Shown in pieces: positions 14,962-24,086 of a stretch of 64,000 nt of DNA. Within the stretch, counting starts at the first letter, position 1, and every line of letters begins with the position of its first letter. The notes beneath the pieces were generated by a model. It was given only the letters and a program-made list of their open reading frames with translations, ran no database searches and was not told where the DNA came from. The stretch is from NCBI GenBank assembly GCA_958295845.1, contig OY282376.1:310001-374000 (forward strand), in the 5' to 3' direction. A program made the position numbers and the translations under genes. The stretch comes from Caldilineaceae bacterium (GTDB taxonomy: Bacteria; Chloroflexota; Anaerolineae; Caldilineales; Caldilineaceae).

Positions 14962-15978
14962 CTAACGATCGCGACCGAATATGATGCGCCAGGTCAACTC
15001 GCCCCGCCGGAACTGGTCGATCAGCAGGGCCACCACCACCAGCCCCCCCTGCATGACATCATTCAGATAGATGTCCAGCTTCAGGACGACCAGCGCGTTG
15101 CGGGCAATCCCCATGATGGCCGCGCCCATCAGTGTGCCAGCCATCGAGCCTACCCCTCCGGTCAGCAGCGTGCCGCCCACGATCGCGGCCGTGACCACCG
15201 GAAACAGCAGCCCCTGGCCGATCTGGGGCAGCGCATTGCCCACCCGGCCCAGCAGAACGATCCCGCCCAGCGCCGCCAGAAAGCCGCTGAGCGTGAAGAT
15301 GCCGATGCGGATGCGCTCGACATTCATGCCCACATCCTGGCTGGCCTTCAGGTTGCCGCCGATCATCCGCACCCGCAGCCCGAACAGCGTCCGCGTCAGC
15401 AGAATGTGCATGAGGAAGGCGACGATAAACATCAGGATGATCAGCACCGGCACCTGACCGATGCGCCCTTTGCCCAGCCAGGTCAGGCCGTCGGGCAGAC
15501 CAATGATCGACTCCCCGCGCGTGATATAGAAATTGACGCCCAGAAAGACCGCGCCCGTGGCAAGCGTCATCACAATCGGATGCAGGCGAAAGCGAGCCGC
15601 CAGAACGCCGTTGAGGAAGCCGCACAGCACGCCCACCCCCAGCCCGCCCATGATGGCGATGGGTGGCGCAAGGCCGAAGTTTTTCCACAGCTTGGCCGTT
15701 ACCATCGCCGCCAGGCCGGCTATCGACCCCTGCGACAGATCGAAAGATCCCGATACGATCACGAGTGTCTGGCCCATCGCCACGATCGACGTGATCGAAA
15801 TCTGCCTGAGAATGGTGGTCAGGTTGAAGGGCGAACGAAAGATCGGCGAAACCGTGTACATGACCACAAAGAAGATCACCAGGGCCAGAAATACGCCGGA
15901 CTCGCGGTGCGCCATCAACTCTCGAACGCGTTCGCGCGCCGTCTGCCTGCGGACTGTGGGTGTTTGGGCAGCCGTCAT
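14962..15978 (-). CDS. Sugar-type ABC transporter permease
   Basis: An integral membrane protein of 338 residues, with about nine to ten hydrophobic segments, of the RbsC/AraH class. ISITSIVAMGQTLVIVSG and DLSQGSIAGLAAMV are the family marks near the start, and LLFPVVTAAIVGGTLLTGGV is the conserved cytoplasmic loop that contacts the ATPase. The ATG follows GGAG within AGAGGAGAG. With the two genes after it, it makes a complete importer: permease, binding lipoprotein, ATPase. Neighbouring L-rhamnose mutarotase, RraA-like and Ldh genes suggest a deoxysugar or sugar acid as cargo, which is inference. Confidence 0.88.
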   Translation of the reverse strand: MTAAQTPTVRRQTARERVRELMAHRESGVFLALVIFFVVMYTVSPIFRSPFNLTTILRQISITSIVAMGQTLVIVSGSFDLSQGSIAGLAAMVTAKLWKNFGLAPPIAIMGGLGVGVLCGFLNGVLAARFRLHPIVMTLATGAVFLGVNFYITRGESIIGLPDGLTWLGKGRIGQVPVLIILMFIVAFLMHILLTRTLFGLRVRMIGGNLKASQDVGMNVERIRIGIFTLSGFLAALGGIVLLGRVGNALPQIGQGLLFPVVTAAIVGGTLLTGGVGSMAGTLMGAAIMGIARNALVVLKLDIYLNDVMQGGLVVVALLIDQFRRGELTWRIIFGRDR

Positions 15979-16035
15979 CTGGACTCTCCTCTGGATCCTG
16001 CTCAAATGTAACCGGAGATGCGGGCGGAATGGTCG

Positions 16036-16731
16036 CTACTCTTCACGCCCCATGCGCTTCTTCAACCCCTCGTAGCTGTACTGGTCGCTGGCAAGGAAAT
16101 CAAAGTAGGATCGCTCAATATCCAGCACGCGTTGCGCCTGGTCGGCGACCTCTTCGGCGATAGAGAGAGGGATTGCGACGACACCGTTGGCGTCTCCGTG
16201 CAACAGGTCGCCGGGCTGAATCGTCAGCCCGTAGATCGAAACTGTTATTCCCACATTGGTATAGGCGCCATATCCGTGCGAGACCACAGCGCCGGGGCAG
16301 AACAGCTGGAAACCCGGCGCGCGCTCCTTTATGCCTTGAAAGTCACGGCTCCCCAGATCGGTCACTATACCGACCCCGCCCAGCTTCTGCAGTGCCGAGC
16401 AGAACATGTCGCCGGCCAGACAGCTGCGCATGCGGTCCCCGCCCGTGTACTGGACGGCCAGGACCACCGGCTTAGGCGCGGCCGCGACCATGTCCAGGAC
16501 GTCGTGCAGGCGATTGGGCCTGTCGTCGCCGGCGCTGGTGGTGTCTTGCGTGGCGGTCACCGCGTAGCCGACCATCGGCTCATTCTCGGGGAACTGACAA
16601 CGCAGCTCCAGCGAGGAATACCCTGTGACCGGATCGCGGACTTCGAAGTGTTCAATGGCATTGGCGACTGTGGCGCTGTCGATGCGGCGCAGCGCGTCGA
16701 GCGTTTCGGCAGAGAGTTGCGAATTTGTCAT
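16036..16731 (-). CDS. RraA-family protein (HMG/oxaloacetate aldolase-like)
   Basis: The 231 residues match the RraA/MenG-like fold. Enzymatic members split 4-hydroxy-4-methyl-2-oxoglutarate or decarboxylate oxaloacetate with a divalent metal; others bind RNase E. LRRIDSATVANAIE opens the protein. The active-site stretch AGDMFCSALQKLGGVGIVTDLGSRD keeps the GD...AxxxG..GvVtD pattern and the final Arg-Asp of the SRD motif, which argues for an enzyme. VGITVSIYGLTIQPGDLLHGDANGVVAIP is the second core. It lies between an Ldh dehydrogenase and the sugar importer, fitting a role in cleaving a 2-oxo acid made from the imported sugar. Confidence 0.85.
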   Translation of the reverse strand: MTNSQLSAETLDALRRIDSATVANAIEHFEVRDPVTGYSSLELRCQFPENEPMVGYAVTATQDTTSAGDDRPNRLHDVLDMVAAAPKPVVLAVQYTGGDRMRSCLAGDMFCSALQKLGGVGIVTDLGSRDFQGIKERAPGFQLFCPGAVVSHGYGAYTNVGITVSIYGLTIQPGDLLHGDANGVVAIPLSIAEEVADQAQRVLDIERSYFDFLASDQYSYEGLKKRMGREE

Positions 16732-16784
16732 TGTAGTTTCCTTGAACTGAACAACGGTGGCGAGTAGGTTGTGTTCGCTGCAGG

Positions 16785-17831
16785 TTATGCGATTTCCACG
16801 CCGACCGAGGCAGCCGCCTTGACCACGGACTGCCAGATATCATCCTCGATTGGGATGCCTTCACGCCGGCGTTGCTCGCGCGTGCGCGCCTCCAGATCGC
16901 CCGGCGCCAGCACCTCATCGAAGCCCGGCGCCGGCGGCACCGCGCGCACCCGGCGCTCCATCTCGTCCGCCCGTTCGGCATATTCTGCGAAGGGCTGGAA
17001 CAGGTCCGTCTTGATCGCAATCATCGTGACGCCCTGGTGGAGCATGATCGCGCCGGCTCGCCCCTCCTCCACATAGCTGTCCGCGCCGGTGAAGATCCGC
17101 CCGAGGTACTCGGCGGCCATCATCAGCGTATAGCCCTTGTGCCCGCCAAACGGCAGGTGCCCGCCGCCGTCGAAAAAGTCGGCCGGGTTGGTGGTTGGGA
17201 CGCCATCCTTGTCAACGATAGCGTTCGGCGGCAGCTGTTCGCCGCGGTTGAAGGCATTGTCGACTTTGACGCCGGAGAGAGCGGTCGTGGCCCAGTCGAA
17301 CATCATCGTCGACTCTTCACCGGCCGGCAGCCCGATCGAGATCGGATTGGTGTGCAGTACGCTCGCGCTGCCGCCGTAGGGAACGGTGGCAGGCGCTACT
17401 TCGCCGTAACCCCCGGCCCACACCATGCCAATCATACTGTCGGCGGCCGCCATCTCCACGTAGTGGCCCAGCCGGCCGATGTGGTGCGCCTGCACCAAGC
17501 TGACCACGGCCACGTTCTGCGTTTTCGCCTTGTCGATCGCCAGTTCCATCGCATATTTTGCGACGACGTGGCCGAAGGTCCAGTTGCCGGTCACCAGTGC
17601 GCTGGTGGCGGTCTCCTGCAGGATCGCCGGTTTGGCCGCGGGATAGATCTCGTCGGCCTGTATGCCGGCCACATAGATGGGGACGGGCCAGATGCCGTGC
17701 GTGTCCACACCGCTGAGGTTCGACAGCACCAGGTGGTGGGCCACCTCCTCGGCGTTCTGCTCATCCGCCCCGGCGGCCAGCAGGATCCGTTTGACCTGGG
17801 AATGAAGTTCATCCGCGGATTTCGTTATCAT
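16785..17831 (-). CDS. Ldh/Mdh-family NAD(P)-dependent dehydrogenase, second copy
   Basis: A 348-residue member of the non-Rossmann malate/L-lactate dehydrogenase family. SGVDTHGIWPVPIYV carries the active-site His (the other copy at 8.1 kb has FGHDSHGV). HHIGRLGHYVEMAA, HTNPISIGLPAG and GGHKGYTLMMAAEYLGRI are the remaining family segments. AAGGAG precedes the ATG by five bases. It is placed between a VOC protein and an RraA-like protein on the minus strand. The likely job is oxidation of a hydroxyacid to the 2-oxo acid that an RraA-type aldolase could cleave; the substrate is not known. Confidence 0.9.
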   Translation of the reverse strand: MITKSADELHSQVKRILLAAGADEQNAEEVAHHLVLSNLSGVDTHGIWPVPIYVAGIQADEIYPAAKPAILQETATSALVTGNWTFGHVVAKYAMELAIDKAKTQNVAVVSLVQAHHIGRLGHYVEMAAADSMIGMVWAGGYGEVAPATVPYGGSASVLHTNPISIGLPAGEESTMMFDWATTALSGVKVDNAFNRGEQLPPNAIVDKDGVPTTNPADFFDGGGHLPFGGHKGYTLMMAAEYLGRIFTGADSYVEEGRAGAIMLHQGVTMIAIKTDLFQPFAEYAERADEMERRVRAVPPAPGFDEVLAPGDLEARTREQRRREGIPIEDDIWQSVVKAAASVGVEIA

Positions 17832-17896
17832 GTCATCTCCTTAGCGGCCAGCGGCCGGTGATGAGTGTCTGGCCGCCGGTCAGCGGCCAGTGAGGC

Positions 17897-18283
17897 TCAG
17901 TCGCGCGGCGGTTTTACTTCATAGAGTTCGCCTTGCAATCCCACCGGCGTTGAAAAAAATATGTAGCGCACAATCTCGCCTGTATCCACCACGTCGACAT
18001 CGATCTGCTGGATCTCCTCCGTGTCAAAAGTGACCCCCTTTGCCTTCAGATCGGCGACCGCGGCGTCGATATCGTCAACCTGCCAGGCCACATGCTTCAC
18101 AATGCCGGGCGCCGCGTCATCGGTCGCCTGCCACAGCTCCAGGCCGGGATACCAGGCAATTGTAAGCCCTGGCCGGTTGACCTCTCTGAGCTTGCTCAGA
18201 CCGCAATGTTCTTCCAGGTAGCTTCTCGTTGCCTCCAGATCAGCGACATCCACGGAAACATGGTTGTCTATGATTTCAAACAT
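17897..18283 (-). CDS. VOC family protein
   Basis: A small protein of 128 residues with the VOC fold: FEIIDNHVSVDVADLEATRSY in the first module and KHVAWQVDDIDAAVADLKAKG in the second. His of IDNHVS, His of VKHVAWQ and Glu of GELYEVK are plausible metal ligands. The exact reaction is open. GGAGG eight bases before the ATG fixes the start; the frame is open 20 codons further but without a ribosome-binding site. It belongs to the minus-strand cluster between rhamnose mutarotase and the Ldh dehydrogenase. Confidence 0.82.
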   Translation of the reverse strand: MFEIIDNHVSVDVADLEATRSYLEEHCGLSKLREVNRPGLTIAWYPGLELWQATDDAAPGIVKHVAWQVDDIDAAVADLKAKGVTFDTEEIQQIDVDVVDTGEIVRYIFFSTPVGLQGELYEVKPPRD

Positions 18284-18396
18284 CGTTTCATCCTCCTCAA
18301 GGACATTCGTTTGTTGACGGACCGGCGCGCCAAGCTGCGGCAAGACCGGCTATTCGAAGTTGTTCAACGCGCTACCGCTGCGTACGCTCCTTGCTC

Positions 18397-18729
18397 TCAG
18401 ACCGCATGCACAAGCTCCATCTGCGCCCACCATTCGCCCGCCTGGGCCTCGGGCGCCCGTTCCTGGAAGCCGCGCATCAGGTCGTCCCACGCCCGCAGCC
18501 GCGCAGCCCCGCCTCCAGGCGCAGAAAAGGCCCGACCAAATTCGAACCCGTCTTCCGTCTCGATGTACATGAACAGGCGCCGGCCGATGAGGAATATCCT
18601 GGTCTTGAGGATGCCCAGGTTGCGGGCGTGCTCCAGCACCTCCGGCCAAACATCCCGGTGGTACGCCTTGTACTGTGCGATGACTTCGGGATCATCCTTC
18701 AAATTGATGGTCAGACCATAGCATTTCAT
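18397..18729 (-). CDS. rhaM: L-rhamnose mutarotase
   Basis: An enzyme of 110 residues that interconverts alpha and beta anomers of L-rhamnose and related sugars. The E. coli enzyme has 104. KCYGLTINLKDDPEVIAQYK opens the ferredoxin-like fold. AYHRDVWPEVLEH contains the catalytic His and the conserved VWPEV. LGILKTRIFLIGRRLFMYIE is the central strand pair, and EWWAQMELVH is close to the usual C-terminal motif. GGAG lies before the ATG. It is a good hint that a 6-deoxyhexose or similar sugar is handled by this cluster, although the family is often present without any other rhamnose gene, as here. Confidence 0.88.
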   Translation of the reverse strand: MKCYGLTINLKDDPEVIAQYKAYHRDVWPEVLEHARNLGILKTRIFLIGRRLFMYIETEDGFEFGRAFSAPGGGAARLRAWDDLMRGFQERAPEAQAGEWWAQMELVHAV

Positions 18730-18770
18730 CGGCCTTTCTCCTCCGCGCGCCTCCGAGATAATCGGAGAAG

Positions 18771-20003
18771 CTACTGCAAAATGACCGGCAAGCTCTTCAG
18801 ATTGTGAAAGGTGTTGTTCTGCTGCCATTCGACACCTTCCTCGTCCAGTTTAAGATGTGGAAACCGGTGCAGCAGCGTGGTGAAGGCGATCTCGGCCTCG
18901 CGGCGGGCAAGCGGCGCGCCCGCGCAGAAGTGGATGCCCCAGCCGAAAGATGTGTGCAGGTTCGGATCGCGCGTGATATCCAGCCGGTCGGGGTCTTCGA
19001 ACTGGGCCGGATCCCTGTTGGCCGCCCCCAGCATCAGCGAAAGCGTCTGCCCCTTGGGAATCTGCTTACCCCCGATCTCGACATCTTCTGCGGTGAGACG
19101 CCAGGCGCGCAGGAACGAGGTGTCGAACCGCAGAAACTCCTCCACCGCCGTTCCGATCAGGGCCGGGTTCTCCCGTAACTTGCGCAGCTGATCCGGATGG
19201 CGCAGCAGCGCCAGCAGCCCGTTCCCGACCAATCCGGTGGTCGTCTCGTGACCGGCCGTCAGCAGCGTGATGCAGGTGGCGACCAGTTCGGTCTCGCTCA
19301 GCATGTCGCCCCGTTCCTCCGCAGCCACCAGCGCGCTGATCAGGTCATCCTCGGGCTGTTTCCGCCGCGCCTCGATCAGCCGCAAGAGCCAGGCCTTGGT
19401 TTCAAGCAGCGCGGCAGTGCTCTTCATGATCGTCTCGCTATGAGGGCGCCCTGTGCCGTGAAAGGCGACGATGTCATCCGACCATTCCTTGAACCGATCA
19501 CGATCCTCCGCCGGTACGCCTAGCGTCTCAGCAATCACAATCGCCGGCAGCGGGTAGGCGAAATTGCCGATCACCTCCATACCGCCGCCGCCCTCCGCCT
19601 GATCGAGCAGATCGTCCACGATCTGCTGCACACGCGGACGCATACCCTCCACCACGCGCGCGGAAAAAGCTTTGTTCACCAGCCCGCGCACCCGGGTATG
19701 CTCCGGCGGGTCCGTGTTCGGCATCCCGACCGTAAAGTTGTCGTAGAGCGGCTGTATCTGCGCACGCACGTCTGCCGGCAACTGGTCCAGGAAGGATGCT
19801 ATCCGCCCCACGTTGGTAAAACGGCGATAATCGCGCAGGACGGCAATAACGTCGGCGTAGCGCGTCAGCACCCAGCACCCCCAGACCTCGCTCCAGTGAA
19901 CCGGATCCTGTTCACGCAGCTGATGGTAGATGGGATACGGATCGCTGAAGATTTCGGGGGAAACCAGAAGTTGGTCAACTGAGGAACTGCTGCTGATAGC
20001 CAT
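18771..20003 (-). CDS. Cytochrome P450
   Basis: A soluble bacterial P450 of about 410 residues (CYP107/CYP109-like in style). The I-helix oxygen-activation motif is TAGHETTTG, the ExxR pair is in VEEFLRF, and the haem-binding loop is FGWGIHFCAGAPLAR, with the Cys at about residue 360. NTDPPEHTRVRGLVNKAF is the C-helix region. Such enzymes hydroxylate a small organic substrate with electrons from ferredoxin. No ferredoxin or reductase is encoded beside it, so it must borrow partners. AGGAGG lies before the ATG. Being between a peptide-type ABC importer and rhaM, it may act on the aglycone of an imported glycoside; this is inference. Confidence 0.92.
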   Translation of the reverse strand: MAISSSSSVDQLLVSPEIFSDPYPIYHQLREQDPVHWSEVWGCWVLTRYADVIAVLRDYRRFTNVGRIASFLDQLPADVRAQIQPLYDNFTVGMPNTDPPEHTRVRGLVNKAFSARVVEGMRPRVQQIVDDLLDQAEGGGGMEVIGNFAYPLPAIVIAETLGVPAEDRDRFKEWSDDIVAFHGTGRPHSETIMKSTAALLETKAWLLRLIEARRKQPEDDLISALVAAEERGDMLSETELVATCITLLTAGHETTTGLVGNGLLALLRHPDQLRKLRENPALIGTAVEEFLRFDTSFLRAWRLTAEDVEIGGKQIPKGQTLSLMLGAANRDPAQFEDPDRLDITRDPNLHTSFGWGIHFCAGAPLARREAEIAFTTLLHRFPHLKLDEEGVEWQQNNTFHNLKSLPVILQ

Positions 20004-20043
20004 AGCTCCTTCCTCCTGTCCCGGCAGCTGGCCGCTGCAAGGC

Positions 20044-20865
20044 TCAACGTCCTGGAATCGAGTCGATGAGCAGACGGGTATAGGCATGTTGCGGCCGCTC
20101 CAGGACGGCCTGGGTCTTCCCCGTCTCCACGATGTCGCCCGTCTGCATCACGTAGACGCGTGACGTCAGATAGCGCACCAAACCCAGGTCGTGCGAAATG
20201 AAAATGATCGCCAGCCCGCGTTCCGCCTGCAGCCGGCGCAGCAGATTCAACAGTTGCGCCTGCGCCGACTGGTCGATCGATGAAGTCGGCTCGTCTGCGA
20301 TCAGCACCTTGGGGTTGGGTGCCAGCGCCCGCGCCACGCTCACCCGCTGCCGCTGCCCGCCCGACAGTGACTTGGGGAACTGCCGGGCCTGGTCATCGCT
20401 GATGCCCATCGAGTTCAGCAGCCGCAACGCTTCCACTCTGGCCTCCGCGCCCGGCAGCTCTTGCCAGACCTGCACCGCTTCCGCCACCGCCTGCCAGACC
20501 CGCATGCGCGGGTTGAGCGAAGAGTAGGGATCCTGGAAGATCATCTGGGTCTTCCAACGTTCGCTTCTTGGCATGCCCTGCTCGGCCGCCGCGCTGAAGA
20601 CCTTCTGCCCCTCCAGCCTTACTTCGCCTGCGCTTGGCCTCTGCAAGCCGACCAGCGTCCGCGCCAGCGTCGTCTTGCCGCTCCCGCTCTCGCCGACAAT
20701 GCCGACCGCCTCGCCGCCATCGACGGTTACATTGGCCGCCCGCACCGCGTCGAACGCCTCCGCCCCGCGCCCGAACGTAACCGTGATATCCTTCCCCTCC
20801 AATAAGGGACCGGTGATAGCGTCCGGTTGCAGTTTCTCTTCTGCTTCAGAAGTAAGGGCGGCCAT
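20044..20865 (-). CDS. Oligopeptide-type ABC transporter ATPase (DppF/OppF-like)
   Basis: The second ATPase of importer 1, 273 residues. Walker A is GESGSGKTT, followed by MIFQDPYSSLNPRM (the Q-loop segment typical of DppF), signature SLSGGQRQRVSVARAL, Walker B VLIADEPTSSID and switch ISHD. The C-terminus stops soon after the HAYTRLLIDSIP motif and lacks the Cys-rich tail seen in the partner ATPase. It begins ten bases after the stop of the partner gene. The two ATPases form the heterodimer that drives uptake through the two permeases upstream. Confidence 0.9.
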   Translation of the reverse strand: MAALTSEAEEKLQPDAITGPLLEGKDITVTFGRGAEAFDAVRAANVTVDGGEAVGIVGESGSGKTTLARTLVGLQRPSAGEVRLEGQKVFSAAAEQGMPRSERWKTQMIFQDPYSSLNPRMRVWQAVAEAVQVWQELPGAEARVEALRLLNSMGISDDQARQFPKSLSGGQRQRVSVARALAPNPKVLIADEPTSSIDQSAQAQLLNLLRRLQAERGLAIIFISHDLGLVRYLTSRVYVMQTGDIVETGKTQAVLERPQHAYTRLLIDSIPGR

Positions 20866-20875
20866 ATCCGATCTC

Positions 20876-21865
20876 TTACAGTTCCAATTCCGGTATCCGT
20901 TCGGGATGAATACAGGCGGAAAGCTGCTGCGCAGTCGGCATCAGCGCCGGCTGCGGATCGCGCCGGCAGTCGTCGTCGGCCAGCGCGCAGCGCGGCCAGA
21001 AGCGGCAGCCCGCCGGCCACGAGCCAACCGATGCCGCATCGCCGGGGATCGCCTCCAGGTCCTGCCCCGGCACCGCCCGGTCCACGCGCGAGACGCGCAA
21101 GGCCCGTGTGTAGGGGTGGCGGGGCGCCTTCGAAAGCGCCTCCACCGGGCCGGCCTCCACCGATGCGCCCGCGTACATGACCATCACGTTGTCGCAAACC
21201 TCTTCGATCACCGCCAGATCATGTGAGACCAGGATCAGCGCCATGTTCAACTCCTGCCGCAGCTGGGTGATCAGGCTCAGAATCTCGCGCTGAATCGTTA
21301 CGTCGAGAGCGGTGGTGGGCTCGTCCGCGATCAGGAGTTTGGGCCCCTGCGCGATGGCCGCGGCGATCATGACCCGCTGGCGCATACCGCCGGAAAGCTG
21401 GTGCGCCCGCGCTTTGAGCACCTGCTGCGCTCTGGGGATCTGCACCCGTTCGAGCAGCGCAAACGCCTCCTGCCTGGCCTCCTGACGGCTCAACGACCCC
21501 ACCGCCGTGATCGACTCGACCAACTGGGTCTCCACCGTCAGCACAGGATTGAGACCGGCCAGCGAACTCTGCGGTATGTAGCCGATCTCGCGGCCGCGAA
21601 TGCCGCGCCAGACTCGCTCAGAGGCGCCGGCCAGCTCCTGCCCGTCAAAGTGAACTGTGCCTGAAACGGTCTCGGCGCCGTGACGCGGCAGCGTGCCGAT
21701 CAGTGCCCGGCACAACATCGTCTTGCCGGATCCGGACTCGCCGACGATGCCGACCGCCTGCCGCTGGTCCAGACTGAGGTTGGCAGCGTCGATCACCGGC
21801 AGCTTTCGGCCGCCGCCTTTGTGAAAACTGATGCAGAGATCCGTCACTTCCAGCAGAGGCTCTAT
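20876..21865 (-). CDS. Oligopeptide-type ABC transporter ATPase (DppD/OppD-like), unusual start
   Basis: The first ATPase of importer 1. Walker [11 protein letters not shown]-loop [11 protein letters not shown], signature [11 protein letters not shown], Walker [13 protein letters not shown], then [11 protein letters not shown] and a tail with four Cys ([14 protein letters not shown], then ACIHP) typical of the iron-sulphur-binding tail of DppD proteins. The usual N-terminus, EPLLEVTDL, is encoded, but no ATG precedes it in frame. After an in-frame TAG come AAGGAG, six bases, then ATA at 21865. A GTG at 21847 is the first ordinary start codon but would cut off the first strand. Alternatively one A is missing from ATGAAATAGAG, and the true start is MKIEPLLEV. 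Confidence 0.85.
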   Translation of the reverse strand: MEPLLEVTDLCISFHKGGGRKLPVIDAANLSLDQRQAVGIVGESGSGKTMLCRALIGTLPRHGAETVSGTVHFDGQELAGASERVWRGIRGREIGYIPQSSLAGLNPVLTVETQLVESITAVGSLSRQEARQEAFALLERVQIPRAQQVLKARAHQLSGGMRQRVMIAAAIAQGPKLLIADEPTTALDVTIQREILSLITQLRQELNMALILVSHDLAVIEEVCDNVMVMYAGASVEAGPVEALSKAPRHPYTRALRVSRVDRAVPGQDLEAIPGDAASVGSWPAGCRFWPRCALADDDCRRDPQPALMPTAQQLSACIHPERIPELEL

Positions 21866-22028
21866 TTCATGCTCCTTCTATCGGAAAAAAACAGTGGAAA
21901 CGCGCGCCTGTCCCCGACGACCCCCGCCAGAGGGACTGCAGGCAAGGCAGCGCAGCGCACGGGCGGCGGTGATACTGCTGTATGCGCCGCCATTTTGTTC
22001 CCCGAGCGTGCTGTTCTGGCAAGAATGA

Positions 22029-22904
22029 TCACTCGTCCTCCCCCTTGCTGATCCGCTCCAACCCTTGCGCCAGCAGGGCCACGCCAATGGCCGTCAACGA
22101 AAGGAAGAAACCGGGAAACAGGATCAGCCACGGCTCCGTCCGCAGGTAGAGCCGCCCTTCGGCCAGCATCGCGCCCCACTCCGGCGTGGGCGGCGTTACG
22201 CCCAGCCCCAGAAAAGAAAGGCCGCCGATGATGACGATGATGAAGATGAAGTCGCTGAGCGCATAGGCGAGCGCCTCCGAAAAGACGTTCGGCATGATGT
22301 GGCGGATGAGGATACGCAGCTGCGAATAGCCCAGCACCTGCGCGGCCTGCACGAACTCGGCGTCCCGCAGCGCCAGTGATTTGGCGCGCGCGATTCGGGC
22401 ATACTGCGCCCAGCGCGATATCCAGATCGCAATCAGCAGGCCGCGCACGTCCGCCCCCACCATCGCCACGATACCCAGCACCAAAATGATCTCCGGGAAT
22501 GCCGTCAGCGCGTTGACAAGCCCGTCCCAGACCGTCTCGGCGATGCGGTTGCGCGTTGTGCCCGCCAGCGTGCCAATGAAGGTGCCGATCACGATCGGAA
22601 CGCTGACACCCAGGATCGCCAGCGCAATGTCCAGCCGAGCCGCCGCAAACACGCGTACAAGCAGGTCCCGCCCCAGATGATCGGTGCCAAAAAGGAACGT
22701 CGCGCTGGGTGGCTGCAGAGGCTGATCGACGAAACCGTAGGGGTCATTGGGACTCAGAAGAGGGACGGAGACGCTTAGCAGGAGGATGAGCGCCAGAATC
22801 ACCACGCCCCAACGGCTTTCAGCGTTCAGCTGACGCCATCGCCGGCGCAATTCAAACCGGCGCAGTTGACCAACAGCCGAGATGCCTGCGCTCGCAGTAG
22901 TCAT
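22029..22904 (-). CDS. Oligopeptide-type ABC transporter permease (DppC-like)
   Basis: The inner-membrane permease of importer 1, 291 residues and six hydrophobic segments. FLFGTDHLGRDLLVRVFAAA near residue 70 is the DppC hallmark. FVQAAQVLGYSQLRILIRHI is the EAA loop that docks on an ATPase, and GLSFLGLGVTPPTPEWGAML is the conserved end. Its start overlaps the stop of the DppB-like gene by four bases (ATGA), so translation is coupled. The 160 bases between it and the DppD-like gene have a run of seven T but no stem before it. Confidence 0.9.
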   Translation of the reverse strand: MTTASAGISAVGQLRRFELRRRWRQLNAESRWGVVILALILLLSVSVPLLSPNDPYGFVDQPLQPPSATFLFGTDHLGRDLLVRVFAAARLDIALAILGVSVPIVIGTFIGTLAGTTRNRIAETVWDGLVNALTAFPEIILVLGIVAMVGADVRGLLIAIWISRWAQYARIARAKSLALRDAEFVQAAQVLGYSQLRILIRHIMPNVFSEALAYALSDFIFIIVIIGGLSFLGLGVTPPTPEWGAMLAEGRLYLRTEPWLILFPGFFLSLTAIGVALLAQGLERISKGEDE

Positions 22905-23881
22905 CGTATCTTCGCCCGCGGATCAAGCCAGCCGTTGACCAGGTCGGCCATAAAGGTCAGCCCGACCACGAGCAAACCGCTCAGGAATACGATCCCCTGC
23001 ACAAGTGGGTAATCGCGATTGCGCACAGCGTCGACAAGTGTCATCCCGATCCCTGGCAGATTGAATATGATTTCAATGATAACGGCATAGCTGACGACGG
23101 TCGCGGCAAAGTAGCCCAGCGCGGCAATGGTGGGCGCAAGCGAAGGCCGCAGCAGATAACGCCAGTAGAAGCGCCATCCCTGCGTGCCGCGGATGACCGC
23201 GGCCTCCACGAACTCCTCAGCCGCGGTCTCGACGATTGAAGATTGGAGAATGCGAGCGAGGACCGGTACCAGAACAAAGTTGATCGTGAGCGCCGGCAGC
23301 CACAGGTAATAGAGGTTGGCCGGAAAACCGGCCTGATAGCCGGCGATCGGCGCGAAATTGATCTGGACAGCGAACAGGAGAATCAGTAGCAGCCCGGAAA
23401 AAAACACCGGCGTCGCCACCAGGACCGACGCGCCGATCTGAAAGGCGTGCCCGAACCATGTCCGGCGGTAGAGCGCGGCCGCAACGCCAAGCGGCAGCGC
23501 CAACAGGACTGTCATGAAGATCGTCGTAACCGTCAACCACAGCGAAATCGGCAGCCGCTTTTGCACGATCGACAGGACCGGTTCGCGCGAACGGATCGAG
23601 ACACCGAAGTCACCGCGCACCAGATTGGCGACGTAGCGCCCGAACTGACTCGGAATCGAACCGTCAATCCCCAGCAGCTTGCGGTAGGCGATCACATCCT
23701 CCTCCGTGGCCTGATCCCCCAGCAGGATCATGGCCGGATCGCCGGGGATCAGACGGATCAGCAGGAAGGCGAAGACCATCAGCAGAAAGGCGACGAAGAA
23801 CGCCTGCGCCAGCCGCCGCATTACGGGATGCCTGAGCAAACGCAACGTCCTTGCCGCCAAACCGCCAGGTGATGCCGTCAT
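22901..23881 (-). CDS. Oligopeptide-type ABC transporter permease (DppB-like)
   Basis: The outer-half permease of importer 1, about 326 residues. LRLIPGDPAMILLGDQAT-like text near the start (LIRLIPGDPA) and PVFFSGLLLILLFAVQ and YWRYLLRPSLAPTIAALG are family marks; the EAA loop lies around FVEAAVIRGTQGWRFYWRYL. I chose ATG 23881, which gives a 20-residue cytoplasmic lead before the first membrane segment; a start at 23821 is possible. Neither has a strong Shine-Dalgarno. A long hairpin between the binding-protein gene and this gene (24045-24076) probably lowers permease synthesis. Confidence 0.87.
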   Translation of the reverse strand: MTASPGGLAARTLRLLRHPVMRRLAQAFFVAFLLMVFAFLLIRLIPGDPAMILLGDQATEEDVIAYRKLLGIDGSIPSQFGRYVANLVRGDFGVSIRSREPVLSIVQKRLPISLWLTVTTIFMTVLLALPLGVAAALYRRTWFGHAFQIGASVLVATPVFFSGLLLILLFAVQINFAPIAGYQAGFPANLYYLWLPALTINFVLVPVLARILQSSIVETAAEEFVEAAVIRGTQGWRFYWRYLLRPSLAPTIAALGYFAATVVSYAVIIEIIFNLPGIGMTLVDAVRNRDYPLVQGIVFLSGLLVVGLTFMADLVNGWLDPRAKIR

Positions 23882-24044
23882 GTCAGGAGTGAGGAAAGAG
23901 GAGAGAGGGGAGCGATGAAGGCTGCTCGGCGACGACGCAGAGCCGGTCTGATATGTCTGGCCATCTCGCTCACCCCTCACGTTTGGCTGCTTGGGCCGGG
24001 ACACCCTCTGGGTCCCTCGCTTCTTGCTCCTCGCATGTTGCCGC

Positions 24045-24076
24045 GCGGCTCGCGGCCCATACCGACCGCGAGCCGC
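24045..24076 (-). promoter_or_regulatory. Intercistronic hairpin after the binding-protein gene of importer 1
   Basis: CGGCTCGCGG and CCGCGAGCCG pair perfectly, with one more G-C pair at the base and a 10-base loop. No T-run follows, so it is unlikely to stop all transcription. Hairpins after binding-protein genes commonly protect their mRNA from 3' decay and allow excess binding protein over permease. Confidence 0.65.
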
Positions 24077-24086
24077 CGACTACAGA

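Noticed and set aside
22028..22029. Terminator between DppC-like and DppD-like genes because of a run of seven T near 21890
   Set aside because: No stem of useful length stands before the T-run in the minus-strand direction.
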